A DNA stretch of 33,875 nt, from positions 1 to 33,875 of the forward strand of contig LSRY02000089.1 in assembly GCA_001643675.2 (NCBI GenBank), given 5' to 3'. Position numbers and translations under genes: made by a program. How positions within the stretch are numbered: the first letter of the stretch is position 1; each line of letters opens with the position of its first letter. Positions 9,371 to 21,500 of the stretch are shown piece by piece. Origin of the DNA: Monocercomonoides exilis. Lineage: Eukaryota; Preaxostyla; Oxymonadida; Polymastigidae. Below the pieces are notes generated by a model, which worked only from the letters and a program-made list of their open reading frames with translations, did no database searches and had not been told where the DNA came from.

Positions 9371-12300
9371 TCATCTCTTCCATTTCCTTCTCCTTCTCCT
9401 TCCTCTCGCCTCCCGGGTGTTCTGCCCCAAGCAGCGCCGGTGCTGCTGCCAGCGACGAACCCCGCCATCCGCCGCCTTCGCATACCGCCTCTCCATCTGC
9501 ACCCCCGCCGCCTCCACCACACCCCAAACACCACTGCCACCCCCACCACACACGCCCCGCACACAATCGGCACCAGCACAAACGCCACATCACCTGCTCC
9601 CCGCTGCCTGCTGCGCCCTGTGCTTCATTGCTGCTTGTGCCATTTGTGCTGTTCGTGCTGTTCGTGCTGTTGCCCACACACTTGTTCCGCGCCAGCTGCT
9701 GTTCTGCTGCCGCCTCTTCCTCGCTCTCCGGCACAAAGCACAGCGGACTCTTCACACTCGGAATCCGGCTGCACAACCCTCGCGAGTTCTCGTAATACCC
9801 CGACTCGCACCCCGCCGACACGCACCCTGTCTCGCAGAACTCCCCCGTCGCCTCGTCCACCCCGCGCCCCAGCACCCGGTGCGCCTCCCTTCTGCTCTCG
9901 TATCTCTCGCACACCGAAGTCGATTGTGCCGTCAACGATGAAAATGAAGTGGATGAAGTGGATGAATTGAGTTGCGTGAAGTGTGCTTGATGTGCTGCCT
10001 CTCCTCCTCCTCCTCCTCTGCCGCTGCCTCTGCCTCTGCCAAGCCGCCCGGCTGCGCATTCTGCTGTCTCTCGCACCTCCCACCTCGCCAGCCGCTCCAT
10101 CCCCTGCCCCACCCCCACCGCCACCCGCAGCCGCTCCTCCACCTCCATCGCCAAAGGCGTCACTGAACACAGCACCACCACATCCGCCCCACACACCTTC
10201 AGCTCCAGCGACTCTGCCTCTTCCCCAACCCCAAAGCTCAGCGTGTCCTCCATCCCCACGACACCGTCTGCCCCTCCCGCAGCAGCCTCGCCGGCAGCAT
10301 CCCCTCCGCGTTCTCCCCATACTTCGCTGCTGCAAGCGCCCGCACCTCCTCCTCGTCCACCGCTCCCCCTCCGCTGAACGACCCCACATCCACATCCCCC
10401 TCTGCATCTGTCGGGTCTGCCCCTATCACCGCCACCTTCGCCAGGTGCCGCTCCGCAATGTGCTTCACAAACTGCCCACATACCCCTCCGCAAAGCCCGT
10501 CGCTCACCACCATCACATGCTCCGCATCAAACAGCCTCTCCCCGCCCCACTCCACCGACGCCGCCCACTTCCCAAACAGGTCGCTCTCCTCCCTGTTCAG
10601 CGCATACACCCGCGTCCACACACGCTCCCGCCGCACCGCCCCGTCTCCACTCCTCCTCCCGCACCTCCTCCTCGCTCAGCCACTTCTCTTTCTTCTTCTG
10701 CGTCTCATACTCCACCGCCTCCACCCCGCCGTCTCCTGCCAGCCCCTCTGCCACAAGCATGTTCCCCATGCTCTTCACAAACCTCTCCCGCCCATACAGC
10801 GGATACTCCCCCGGAAACAGCACATGCAGCAGCCCCCGCCCCAGCCCTGCTGACCCCCCCGTGTTCCCGCGCACATCCACCACAACACGCACCTTCCCTG
10901 CCTCTCCTTCCCTTTTCTCCCCCTTCTCCCCCTTCTCCCCTTCCTCCCGCAGCCACCGCAGAGTCTCAAACACACTCGCCACAAACTGCTTCTCGTCTTC
11001 AGGGCTGAACGAGTCCACATTCAACACCCCAATCCGCTCCGATTCAACATAATATGCGCTGAACGCCTCGCTCTCATACAGCACTGTCACATCCTCCTCT
11101 TCCGCCTCACTGCCTCCACCTGCTGCATTTTCCCCTCTTTTCCACACCAATCCAATGCCATCTCTCTGCTCCCCAACGCTCCTCCTCTTGCCTCCTGCTC
11201 CTGCCTCTCGCCCTTCACCTGAAATGTTCAGTAGCGCATGCTCGTTGCCTCCTCGCCTGATCCTCAGCCGGGGCAGTCGCTGCTTCGTCACCCTGTATTT
11301 CCCGTTGCTCCCTGTTCCCCAGCCTCCGCTCCTCCGCTCCTTGATGACAAGCGCTGATCCTCCGCCTTCCCCAAACTGCGTGGTGTTCAGATGGTTCTGC
11401 GCTCTTCCCCCTGTGTTGCCGCAGTCCCGCAGTGCTGCTGTGCCCAAACGCCTGCGCCCCACGCTTCCCTGCTCCAAAAGCACTTTCTCGGAAAACCGCA
11501 CGTTCGCTGCTGCGTTAGTCGCTCCCCGGCCTCTGTGGCCCTGCTGAGCCTGACTCCTCGTGAAGTTCAGCCTGCCAAACGCATGCCCCATCAGCGTCTG
11601 CCGCGTGATCTCCCGCAGCTTCCTCTGCTGCCTCCGCTCGCTTTCCCCAACAACTGCCCTTGCAGCCCCCGCTCTCCCCCTGCCCCTGTGCTGCGCACCC
11701 CAATTCGACAAGGCTGCTGCCTGCTTGCTGCCTCCGCCCTGCGTGTCTGTCCCGTTCGCACTCTCCTTCAGCGGGCACAGCCGCGTGATGTCGTAGATGT
11801 CCGCCCCCGACATCCCGTACATCATCCAGCTCGTCTCCCGCACCGCCCCCTCCCCGTCCACATACCGCACCCGGATCGTGTCCGACTCCGGCCTCCTGAA
11901 CAGCCCCGCCAGCCGATACGAGAAATACATCTGCAGCGCTGCATTCACCCGCGCTGCCCGGCTCCGCGACATCATCACGTTCTCGTCTGCCCACCGCGCG
12001 ATCGTCTCCCACGGCTCCTCCGCCCTGTACCCTGCCCCGTCGTACGAGATGTTCACAACCGCGCAGTCCCGGATGTCCTCCACCAGCCCCCGATACAGGC
12101 ACGCCTCAAACAGCGACTCCATCGCCCCCGGCACCGCATACACCGCCCGCGGCTGCCCCGTCTCCTCCTCATACGCAATCTCAAACGAGTACGGGCTGAA
12201 GTACCCGTAGTAGTTGTAGCACGGCATCGTGTACATCGTGTGCGGATCCTTCAGCCGCGACAGCGCTGCCCCAACATCCATGTGCTTCTTGTACCCGCTC

Positions 12301-12675
12301 CGGTACTGCACCTCCCCGATCCGCTCCAGCTCCCCCACCACGTCGAACGACAGCCCGCTGTACGGCGCCGGCAGCGCCAGCACCCGGTCCCGCAGCGCAT
12401 ATCCCTCCAGATACTTCTTCACCGTCTCCACCAGCTCCCCGAGCTCCTCCACCTGCACACAGCACAGCGCGCCGCAAACATCCATTTTGGTGCATCAGAC
12501 AGCAGACACACTTCCCGCTGAACAGCCACAAACCAAAAACTCAAAAAAATAGAACACAAACCGGATAGTTGTCCAGGCACTCCGCCAGGTACGACGCCGC
12601 CACAAACTCTGTCGCATTGATGTCGCAGTAGCGGCACTGCACTGCGGCTGCCAGCCACACCAACGCCAAATACAT
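9371..12675 (-). CDS. Secreted, membrane-anchored S41-type (CPAF/tail-specific-like) peptidase
   Basis: The minus strand starts at 12675 with a signal peptide (MYLALVWLAAAVQC). A phase-0 intron follows at 12453-12561 (donor GTTTGT, acceptor TGTGCAG). The body has LKDPHTMY, whose His (near 12242) fits the S41 catalytic His, and VVVDVRGNTGGSAG (about 10850-10885), the S41 DxRGNxGG signature. The segment SDGLCGGVCGQF (about 10465-10505) follows at the place where family members carry the nucleophile region. A GN/TS-rich and cysteine-rich stretch (GEFCETGCVSAGCESGYY), an NST repeat and a single membrane helix (FVLVPIVCGACVVGVAVVF, about 9530-9585) end the protein, so the peptidase would face outside. 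Frame breaks occur near 10635 (GGGG), 10270 and 9595 (GGGG), probably indels. The nucleophile position lacks a Ser. The exact 3' end is uncertain. Confidence 0.75.
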
Positions 12676-13038
12676 CCTGCTGCAGAAAATTCTCTTTGCT
12701 GAATCGCTTGATATATTTTTATGGGCAAGTGACGCAAAAAATGAAGAAAATATTTGAATAATAATTTTGTTGAAGTGCAAATCTCCCTTGCCACACTTTT
12801 CAATTTTCCTTCCATTTTTCTGCACCATGTAATTGTGCAGGCCTTGTTTTTGTTTTCGATTGTGAATAACTTCACAATAAAGAAAAATAAAATAAAGCAT
12901 GTTTGGAGAAATAGGAGGTCCGCATGCAGCAGAGATGAGCCATTGGTGCACTGCTTTGTGCGACCAAGCACTGCAGCTGCATCGACAGAAGCTTGCTCTT
13001 CGCCCCCAAGTTCGCCTTTTCTCATCATCCTCTGATAA
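12676..13038. other. AT-rich stretch upstream of the S41 gene
   Basis: This holds the 5' flank of the S41 peptidase. A TTTTCTGCAG just upstream of the chosen ATG could be an acceptor for a further upstream intron, so the 5' end may extend into this stretch. No other gene is visible. Confidence 0.5.
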
Positions 13039-13860
13039 TCAAAAGAAAAACCACACACACCCCCCACGACAATCCATCAGCATCCGTCCTTCCGGGCATC
13101 TCCATTTTTTTGGTGTCTTTGGCCGCGATTCTCTCATGGCTGCAAGTTGCACAACAAGACTGTTTCTCATTAGCCCTTTCTTCTGCATACCTTTCCCGAT
13201 TTCCCCAATCGCAAAATCAACTGCTATCATCGCGCTTCCCGTGCACAAAACCTCTCGCAAAAGCCAGAACACTCCTGCTGCAAACATGCTCCTTCCCTCC
13301 CTTTGCTTGTGGTGCGGCTGCTCAATGCTCCCAAACCGCCTCTCGCACATCATCCACAAGATGACAAAGCCTTCAAAACACCTCCAAACAGTCACCAGCC
13401 ATCCCCATGCAATATTCATATGTCTCTCTCTCTCCCTTGTGCATTTCACATTCTTCTTCTTCTTCTTCCATCCCTCCCTTCTCGATGCTTCTTCCAGTTC
13501 CTGTGCTGCCTTCCCAGCAGATTCCCAGTTTCACCAAAAACCTCTCCTCCGCATCCCTTCTCTTCGTGCAGCCTCATCATCACAAACGCATTCTCCCTGA
13601 CCGATGGACAAATCCCATCACGCTCAGATGCCCCTGCTGGCACTTCAGCATTTCGGCCTCATCCTCCATCTGTCTTCCTTTTGTCTTCACACTGCTCATG
13701 GAAACGAACACAAAAAAAGCAAGAATGAATAAAAATCAGAAACAAATCATTTGAAAATGATGCTGAGTGAAGCGCAGACTCGTGCTGGCAAAACACGCTT
13801 TCAGCCCTCCTTTGCACCCCCCGCACACCAGCTCAACTGCATCCTCATTTATCTGTGCTT
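13039..13860 (-). CDS. Possible minus-strand gene, unrecognised
   Basis: The minus strand is purine-rich here, as in the confident genes. Pieces of plausible coding include DAVELVCGGCKGGLKACF (about 13780-13840), a segment after a possible acceptor CATGAGCAG (13690-13700) reading MEDEAEMLKCQQGH, a piece with NLLGRQHRNWKKH (13446-13643), and a 136-residue ORF at 13039-13449 with hydrophobic stretches (AWGWLVTVW, FVILWMM). The pieces lie in different frames and may be joined by introns or indels. I recognise no family. It may be a real small zinc-binding or membrane protein, or a decayed gene. Confidence 0.3.
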
Positions 13861-14349
13861 TGCCTGCCCAACGCAATCACACAGCAACAATGCCATTTCC
13901 CACCATATCCCTGTCTCACCAGCAACAACTCGTTTTTTTTTTCTTTTTCTTTCATTTTTTTTACCTTCATTGCAAAGTCATGCCCGCTCCACAAAATATC
14001 TTTGTTTTTCTCTCTCTTACTCAAAAAGACAGCCAAGGAGAAAGTGAAATTCCTTTTTCTTTCACAATCAATTTTTTTCCCTCACTTTTCATCATTCAAC
14101 AGAGCGCAATCCTGAAACATCAAGCAAGCACAAACACTTGTCTTTTTTCTGATTCATAAGAATACAGAAAAAGACAAACACAAAAGACTCTAAATATTCG
14201 AAAGGGAATTAAAAGTGAACAATTTCAGTTTTTTTATTTTGCAATCATTTTTCGTGAGAAAATCCTCCAGCGCAATGTTCTTTGTGTCGTCTCTTTCGTT
14301 CCATCTTTCGCTCAAAAATAAAAAAAAAAATGTCTGATCTTGTTTATTG
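13861..14349. other. Intergenic region upstream of the HEAT-like gene
   Basis: Mostly AT-rich with T runs. It sits between the possible (-) gene and the (+) gene starting at 14350, so it would carry divergent promoters. I see no defined motif. Confidence 0.45.
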
Positions 14350-17300
14350 ATGAGTAATATTTATTTGGCTGCTGGAAATGAGATCAACAAGAAGGAACAA
14401 CAAGACAGCGCCTCCGATATTCAAGGTGTTTGCTGCTGGCTCAGACGTGATTCTCATTTTCTTCTTTGTTTTTTATTTTTTGTGCAACTTGGGGGCTGGC
14501 TGATGGTGCAAAACTGGATGATTTTGTGTTTTGTTGATGCTCTTGCTGTGGGTGGGGCTGCTGTGCAACGGAAATGCTGCATGGGGAACGCGATGCAGGA
14601 TGCAAAAGTGGAAGAAGTGAGAGACGAGAGTTTGCTTGTTTTGCAGGAAAGAATCGGATTTTGAGCTTTGAGCCTTTTTCATTTCAATGTTTATTTTTTT
14701 GGTGCAGCGATTAACGCGCTGGAGAGGCTGACAGAAAAGCTTCAGTATTTGTGTTTTTGTGTTTGTTCATGGCGAGTTTTCAGAGGGCGGAAGTTTGGGG
14801 CAGGCGAGCTGGCTGGCATTTCGAAGGAGATGTGTGATTTGCTGTGGCGATGTGTCGGAAGGATGGAGAGTGTTCCGGCGTATATTCTGCGCAACGTGCT
14901 GCACTGCGGGAAGGTGGTGCTGAGCGCGGGAGCGGACGACAGGGTGGCAGCCAGCTATGTGCGTGCAATGGCGCTTGTTGTGGATGTGAGGTCGTATCCA
15001 GTGCAGCACCGGAGGCTGAGGTTGGAGGAGGTCCAGCTGACGGCGCAAGAAAAAAGGCACGTGAAATCACCGCGCGGGAAGGAGAAGCAGCAGACGAAGA
15101 CGGTTTTGACGTCGGATGTTGTAGGGTCGCCGCTGCTGCAAGAGGTGATTTTTGATGGGGAAGTGGTTCCGGCAGTTGTGGAGCGGATCCACGCAGCAGA
15201 AAGCGAGGAGGCGCTGAGTGCGCTGGCCAAGGTGGTGTTGGGGTTTGTGAGGATCGCAGACCAGGCGGGGCTTGCGGCGATGGTGGGGCAGCACATTCTG
15301 GACGGGATCGACACGATTCTGATGCGGTGCCAGGAGAGGGCAGGGCTGATTGATGCGGTCGAAGCGCTGCAGCTGGTGTTCGCTGCCAGGACAAACATCA
15401 CCCTGATGGCGTCCAATGGGTGGGGGAAGGCATTTGAAGAGCACTGCTTCGAGGGGGTGCTGACGGAGATTGCGGTGGGGAACAAGAGCCGAGGGGTTGC
15501 GCGGGAAAAGATAAATCTGAGAGCTCCGTATTACGAAAGGGTGGTGGATGTGGAGCTCGAAGAGGGGCGTGAGAGGTTCGAGGAGGAGGATGTGGGAAAG
15601 CTGGATGATGGGGAGTCCGTGACAGAGCAGGCAGCAGACAGCGGCAGGGGCACAGAGGAAAGCAAAGGAGAGAAAGGGAGAGCAAAAGAGGGAGCGAACA
15701 GGAGGCAAAGGGAACAGAAGAGGAAAGGGGGGAAAAGTGCAGCAAAGGAGAAGGAACGTCTCAAGGCGAAGTGGAAGCAGAAGGGAGGGAAAAGGAAGCA
15801 AGAGGAGGGGAGAGTGGCAGAAGTGCAGCGAAAAGAACAGCGTCTCCCATTTTGTGTGCGTTTGGAGGCGGCGTGTGCAGTTTTGTGGGAGAAGGATCAT
15901 TACAGATTCAATTTGCCTGTGAAGAAGCTGGCAGGCGTGCTGGTTGAGGGCATTGCGCTTCCCGAAGGAGCAGAAGCAGAATACGTGAAGCGAAAGCAAA
16001 AGCTTATGGAGAGTGAAAAGAGCAGATTGAAGAGGGAGGGCAGCGAGATGGATGTCAACATCAGGGAAAGAGACGGTGGTGATGGCGAAGCAGAGGGAGT
16101 GTTGGAGAGCAAGCTGAACATTCCCCACATCTACAATTGCATTTATTGCCTGAATGTTTTGTTTTCTGACTGGGGTTTGACTTGCTTGTGTTGTGTTGTG
16201 TTGTGTTATGATTTTGTTGAGGCATGTTTATTCAGACACGAAGTATTATTGCGGGACAGTGCGCAAGGCTGAGGCGATGCCTGATGAACAGCTGGAAGCA
16301 ATTGTGAACAAGCTGTTGCGGCTGAACAGGCATGCCCCACTGTCAAATTGCAATTTCGATTTTTTCTTTTTCTTTTTTCTTTCTGTAACTGCCCTCGAGC
16401 AGGTTTCCGGACAAACTGTTCTTCAGAATGTCGAGTCACTGCCTTGAAAGCATCTGCATGTTGTATCGGCAGCAGATGAAGCGGCTGTATGGCGGAGTGT
16501 TTGAGCAGCGGCTGATGGAGGAATTGGATGAGGTGGAGATGGAGATGGAGAAAGCGGCAGAGGCTGGGGGTGGAGGGGCAGACAGCGAGGAGTACATAAA
16601 CATCTATTCCCAGGAGTACATGCGGTCCATCTGGGAAGAAGCGCCGTTCAGCTCCATCCGGGAGCCAGTGGTTGGGGAGTACGAGTCGGTTGCTGATTAC
16701 ACGCTGGACAAGATGCAACTGCTGAGAATGTCTTTTCTGGAGAGACGGACGCTGCAGTCAGACATGTCGTCGGTGTTCTGTTGCAGCAGATTGGGCTGGT
16801 TGCACGGCCGGTGGGTCAACAGAAACCTGGTGTCGGTGCGGAGGCAGCACAGCTCGTGGGCAGCGCTGCGCTTCAACCACACGCTGAGCTGTATTGCTGC
16901 AACGTGTGCTGCGCAAGATGCGAGCAGCGACGATGTGGTGACGCGGCCGTTCTTCAGGAGGCTTGTTGGGCGGCTGGTGCGCCCTTTTGCGCTTCAGGTG
17001 CCTTTTGGGGTGGGGTCGCTGTCGAGTGTCGCATACCAGCAGCACTCGCTGGAGTCTGTGCAGAGCACGATCGACCTGTTTGCGCTGGAGGTGCTGACGA
17101 ATGTGGAGAAAGAGCTGGGGTTTGTGTTTGAGGAGGGGTATGTTGGTGCTCTGTTTGGGCGGCTGGCTGGGAGCATGGAGCTGAACAGCCACGCGCTGTA
17201 TGTGGCTGTGCAGGTCATCCGGGAGACGTGCATTGCGTTCATGAGGGCAGACCGAGAAGCGAGGGTGAAGGCAGCTGGGGTGTTGAACGCGAGCATTGCT

Positions 17301-17921
17301 GAGTGGAACAGGCATGGAGAAGGGAAGGAGGCAGCAGGGAGGCGGGTCTTCCTTCAAATTGCTCCGTTTGAGCTTGTTTCTGTGATTGGCGCAAATATGT
17401 GCTGGGGAGTGTATGGGCAATGCTTTGCAGCCGACTCCACAAAACATGGCAGCAGGTGGAAGCAGGTGGGTTGCTTGGAGAAGTTGGAGAAGGGAAAGAA
17501 GTTGGAGAAGTTGGAGAAGGGGGAGAAGGGGGAGAAGGGGGAGAAGGGGGAGAAGGGGGAGAAGGGGGAGAAGGGGGAGAAGGGGGAGAAGGGGGAGAAG
17601 GGGAAGAAGGGGGAGGATGTTGGGGTTGTGCTGCTGCGTTTGGTGGATGATACGATTGAAGAGCGTGGGATTCGCGACTGTGTGGAGGCCACGCCGCAGC
17701 ACAATGATGTGCAGCTGTTCTGGCGGTGCTCGGGGAGCCTGCCCTCGAAAAACCGGGTGCAGCAGGCGTCGCTCTATTCTCGCGGGAAAGTGTCCGATGT
17801 GGAGGGACTGCCATATGCAGAGTTCGTGCCGATTCCCTCGGATCCTTTGTCTGCTCCTGATCCCGAGGCTTTTCGCCAGGCGAATTACCGCATGGTTTTC
17901 CTTTTCAATGTCGCGAATTAG
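14350..17921 (+). CDS. Large helical-repeat (HEAT-like) protein, unrecognised
   Basis: The ATG at 14350 opens a short first exon (MSNIYLAAGNEINKKEQQ). A 282-base intron (14426-14707, GTGTTT...GGTGCAG) then splices in phase to AINALERLTEKLQ. A 39-base intron (14745-14783, GTATTT...TTTTCAG) probably follows; it keeps the frame open but removes a Cys/Phe-rich stretch. Further introns lie near 16160-16250 and at 16342-16402. The protein is about 1,000 residues of alternating amphipathic helices (for example VVPAVVERIHAAESEEAL, DLFALEVLTNVEKELGF), interrupted by a lysine/glutamate-rich linker (about 15650-15840) and a KGE repeat (about 17515-17606). Helical solenoid is inferred from the pattern; I cannot name a family. 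The TAG at 17919-17921 ends the frame. The gene converges on the fused peptidase gene downstream. Confidence 0.65.
17515..17606 (+). repeat. 9-bp minisatellite GGGGAGAAG encoding (KGE)n
   Basis: About nine or ten near-perfect GGGGAGAAG units sit in frame in the helical-repeat gene and encode Lys-Gly-Glu. Degenerate copies flank it (from about 17480). The unit also appears three times in the S41 gene on the other strand. Confidence 0.95.
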
Positions 17922-18549
17922 ATGCTGGATAAAGAGTGATTGATGGGGAATTTCAGCAAACAAGGCATCATGAAATGGCATGGACATTCGAGTGTTTTGG
18001 ACGTTTATTTTTCTTTTTCATAAGTCTTTATTTGCAAGCGTTTTGATTGCAATATTTTTTACAATTGGTTCCACTACTGGAGTTGCATTTCAGTTGTTTC
18101 TGGAAAAGTATTTTTGTATCTTTATTTCTTTCTTTCTCGTTTGTTTGTTTGCATGTTTATTTGTTTTTGTGTTATTTTCTTGTTTTTTCGCACTTTGTAA
18201 GTGTGAATGTTTGTTCTTTTTATTTTTACAAAAACATCTGTAATTTTCCGAAGGCATTCAAGCAGAAGTGTGCCTGGTCTATGTTTGTGTTTGTGTTTGC
18301 TTTTTTTCTTTTTCCTTTTCCTTTTGTTTGGGCTTTTTTTTGTTTGTTTGTAAAACTTCACTCAAGGCTCAACTGTATTTATCTCTGGCAACAACAAGCA
18401 ATTGCCCTTTCAGTGGGAGTTCACTTTCGGACACATTCATTCGTTTCTATTCCTTTAAAGCCTGGGGGGAAAAAGACAGAAAAAAAAGAAATGGAAATGG
18501 AAATGGGAAAAAAAATATGCAAAAAATCCTGTGCTCTTCTTTCTTCTTC
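17922..18549. other. AT-rich spacer between converging genes
   Basis: T-rich on the plus strand with many T homopolymers, lying between the stop of the (+) helical-repeat gene and the stop of the (-) peptidase/membrane gene. It should hold both 3' ends. No gene or RNA is visible. Confidence 0.6.
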
Positions 18550-21500
18550 TCACACACGCTGCCGCACGCGCTCAAACACTCCGCCTCCGAGCGCAACAAC
18601 TTCAAGCGCTGCCACCCCAACGCAGAACACCATCCCGATCCACAGCGCTGCGTCTTCCCCCACATACCCTCCCAGCACATCCATCACCACTGCAAATCCT
18701 CCCACCCAGCACAGAAACGCTGCTGTCACCCCTATCAGCAGTGTCTGCACCCACACCAGAAATGGTTTCGAAGCATGTCAATGCCAACACATCAAAGCAG
18801 AACAACAAAAATTTCAATAAAAAAAGAAATTTGAAAAAAATATAAAATAAAATAAAATAAAATAAAATGATATGAACGTTCATTAGCATTCCGAAGAATG
18901 CAAAAATCAATACTTTCTTCCTTTTTCTTCTTTCTCGCAAAAGAAAACAAAAAATGAAAGTTATCAAACATGAAGCACACCTTCCAAGGCAGCACAAGAC
19001 AAAGCAGCAGCCCACTCGCAAATTCACCAAACAGGAGCACAATGCTGCTCAGCGCAACATTGTCGCTTCCCATCCCCACAAACAGACACACACACACCTC
19101 CAGCACACGCATGCACACGCTCACTCCAACACACTCGCTCCCCATCCCCACCCACTCCATCCACTTCAGCAGACCCTCCTTCCTTCTCCTTCTCTTCATC
19201 TTCATCTTCATCTTCATTTTCTTCTTCATCTTCATCATTTCTTTGTTGCTTTCTCTCTCTTTCTCTCCCTTCCCCTTCTCTCTTGTGCAACTGCAGCATT
19301 CCTCGTCTTGTGTGCTGCCGCTCCTCTGTTCCCATCCACCCTCAACTCCCAGCGGCAGCCCCAGATCCAGCCCCAACGCCCCCAGCTCATCTGCCTCTCC
19401 ACCCAGCACATGCCTCATCACACCCCCAAATCCGCCCCCTTCTCCTTCCTTCCTCCCCTTCCTCTGCTTCCCCTGCCACTCCCACCACGCACAGCACACC
19501 CCGCGCACCCCCTCCCACACAACTGCTGCTGCCACACACAGCCCGCACACACTCGCCCCCACACGCTCTGCAACTCCCCACCTCTCCCACCTCCCCCTCC
19601 CCACATACTCCCCAACAGCCCCAACACACCCAAACACACACACAAACCACACCCCTTCCCACACAACCATCGTCATCCATATCCCAACACGCATCCCGCA
19701 CCTCCCTGACATCTCATGCCCTTCTTCCTTGTTCCTTTTCCTTTCTTCTTCTCCCTGTCTCCCTCTCCGGCAGCCTCTTCGCTTCTTCTTTTCTTCAACT
19801 CTCTCCTCTTCATCCTCTTTTTCTCCCTCTCCCCTGCCTCTCCCCCCACCCACAACTCCCACCACACAGCCACAGCCCCACCGCACACCACAACAACACA
19901 CACACCGTCGCCCCAACACAAGCCCCATACACCCCCACGCTCCACACATCAACCTCCCCATCCGAAATCGACCCCACAAATGATGCCATCTCCTTGTTCT
20001 CCGCCACACACCATTCTCCACACACCCCCCACCTCTTCTCCCCAACAACCATTTCCGCTCCCACGCCTTTCCCCTTCAGCGTCACCCAATCCACAATCCT
20101 CTCCCACGTCCTCCTTTTCCTCTCTCCCTCCCATCCACCCCTTCCATCCCATCCACCCCATCTCCCTCCTCTCTCCTCCACAACCCTTCCCCCCTCCTTC
20201 CCCAACCACATCTCCAATCCTCCTCCTCCTCCTTCTCCTCCTCTTCCTCTTCCCACAAACCCTTTCCACACCCCAGACACCACTGGCACATCCATCCCAA
20301 ACAGCGCTCCGCCACACCGCCGCATGAACATCCCAATCACAACCGGCATCTCGCTGTATTTGCACAGCGACAGCACACACACCACACGCGCCATGTGCAC
20401 ACACAGCCCACCCAGCGCCACACACCTCCTCATCCCAACATCCACCCCTTTCAGCCTTGTCAATATTTCCTCCTTTCTTCCTCTTCTTTTAACTCTTTGT
20501 TCCGCCTTCTCTTCTTTTTTGAGTTCCTCACTCATCATCTGCTTCGTCTCCCCCTCCTCTGCCACTGCCAATGCCACTCCTTGTTCTTCCAAGCTCACAT
20601 AGCTCTTCCTCAGCGGAGCGTGCACAGAAGATGAGTGAAATGAAAGAGATGATCGTGATGATGATAATGCCGATGAAGACGAAGAAGAAGAAGAAGATGA
20701 TGATGATGAAGATGCAAAAGTTGGAGAGATAGCAAATGATGTGGCTGCAAGATGTGATGGAGTTGAATCTGGCGAAAGAGACGAAGCTGTTTTTGCTCCA
20801 TCTGTGGTTGCTGCAACTGCTGTGCTCATTGGAGTAGATGCCGGCGGGAAAGGCGATGCTGGCAACGAGGATGATGCGCATGAAGTGCTTTGATTGAATG
20901 GAGTGAAAGAAGCAAAAGAAGCGAATGAAGAGTGTGAAATGCGTGTTGTGTGTGTTGAACATTTTGTGGATTGTGACTGAAATGATTGAGGTGTTTTGAG
21001 TGAAGTGAACCCTGTTGACAGCTTCGGCGAGTGTGCATCTCGTCCAATCCCTTTTCCTCTTCCCAATGCAATCTCTGTTCCCCTCTTTCTCCACCTCTCA
21101 TCTTTCTCCCCTTTCGTTTCTGTTCTTTCCTCTTCCTCTTCATCATCCTCATCTGTTTCCTCCTCATTCATTTCATGTTCCCCTCTTTCTGGCTTCTCCT
21201 CTTCCCTTCTGCTTTCATTCTCCCACAAATTTGGCGTTGACACTTCTCTCACATTCGGAACCCTTCTCTCTCCTTCTTCTTTCTTCATTGTTTCTTCTTC
21301 TTCCTCCTCCTCCTCTTCTTCTTCTTCTTCTTCCCTCTTTCCATTTGCACCCATCTGTATCGTCTTCATTTCTCTTTCATTCCTCCTCTTTCTCCTTCTC
21401 TTTTCTTCGCTTTCTTCGCTTTTCTCTCTTTCATCATCCTTCTTTTCACAATCTTCTAATTTCCTCTCTTCCTTTTCTTCTTCTTCAACTTCTTCTTCTT

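Noticed and set aside
16120-16342. GC-AG introns in the helical-repeat gene (GCATTT and GCATGC donors)
   Set aside because: GT-AG alternatives with correct phase exist (for example 16342-16402), so unusual donors are not needed.
16428-17921. Naming the helical-repeat protein as a proteasome activator or ciliary protein
   Set aside because: Only general helical pattern is visible; no diagnostic motif supports any named family.
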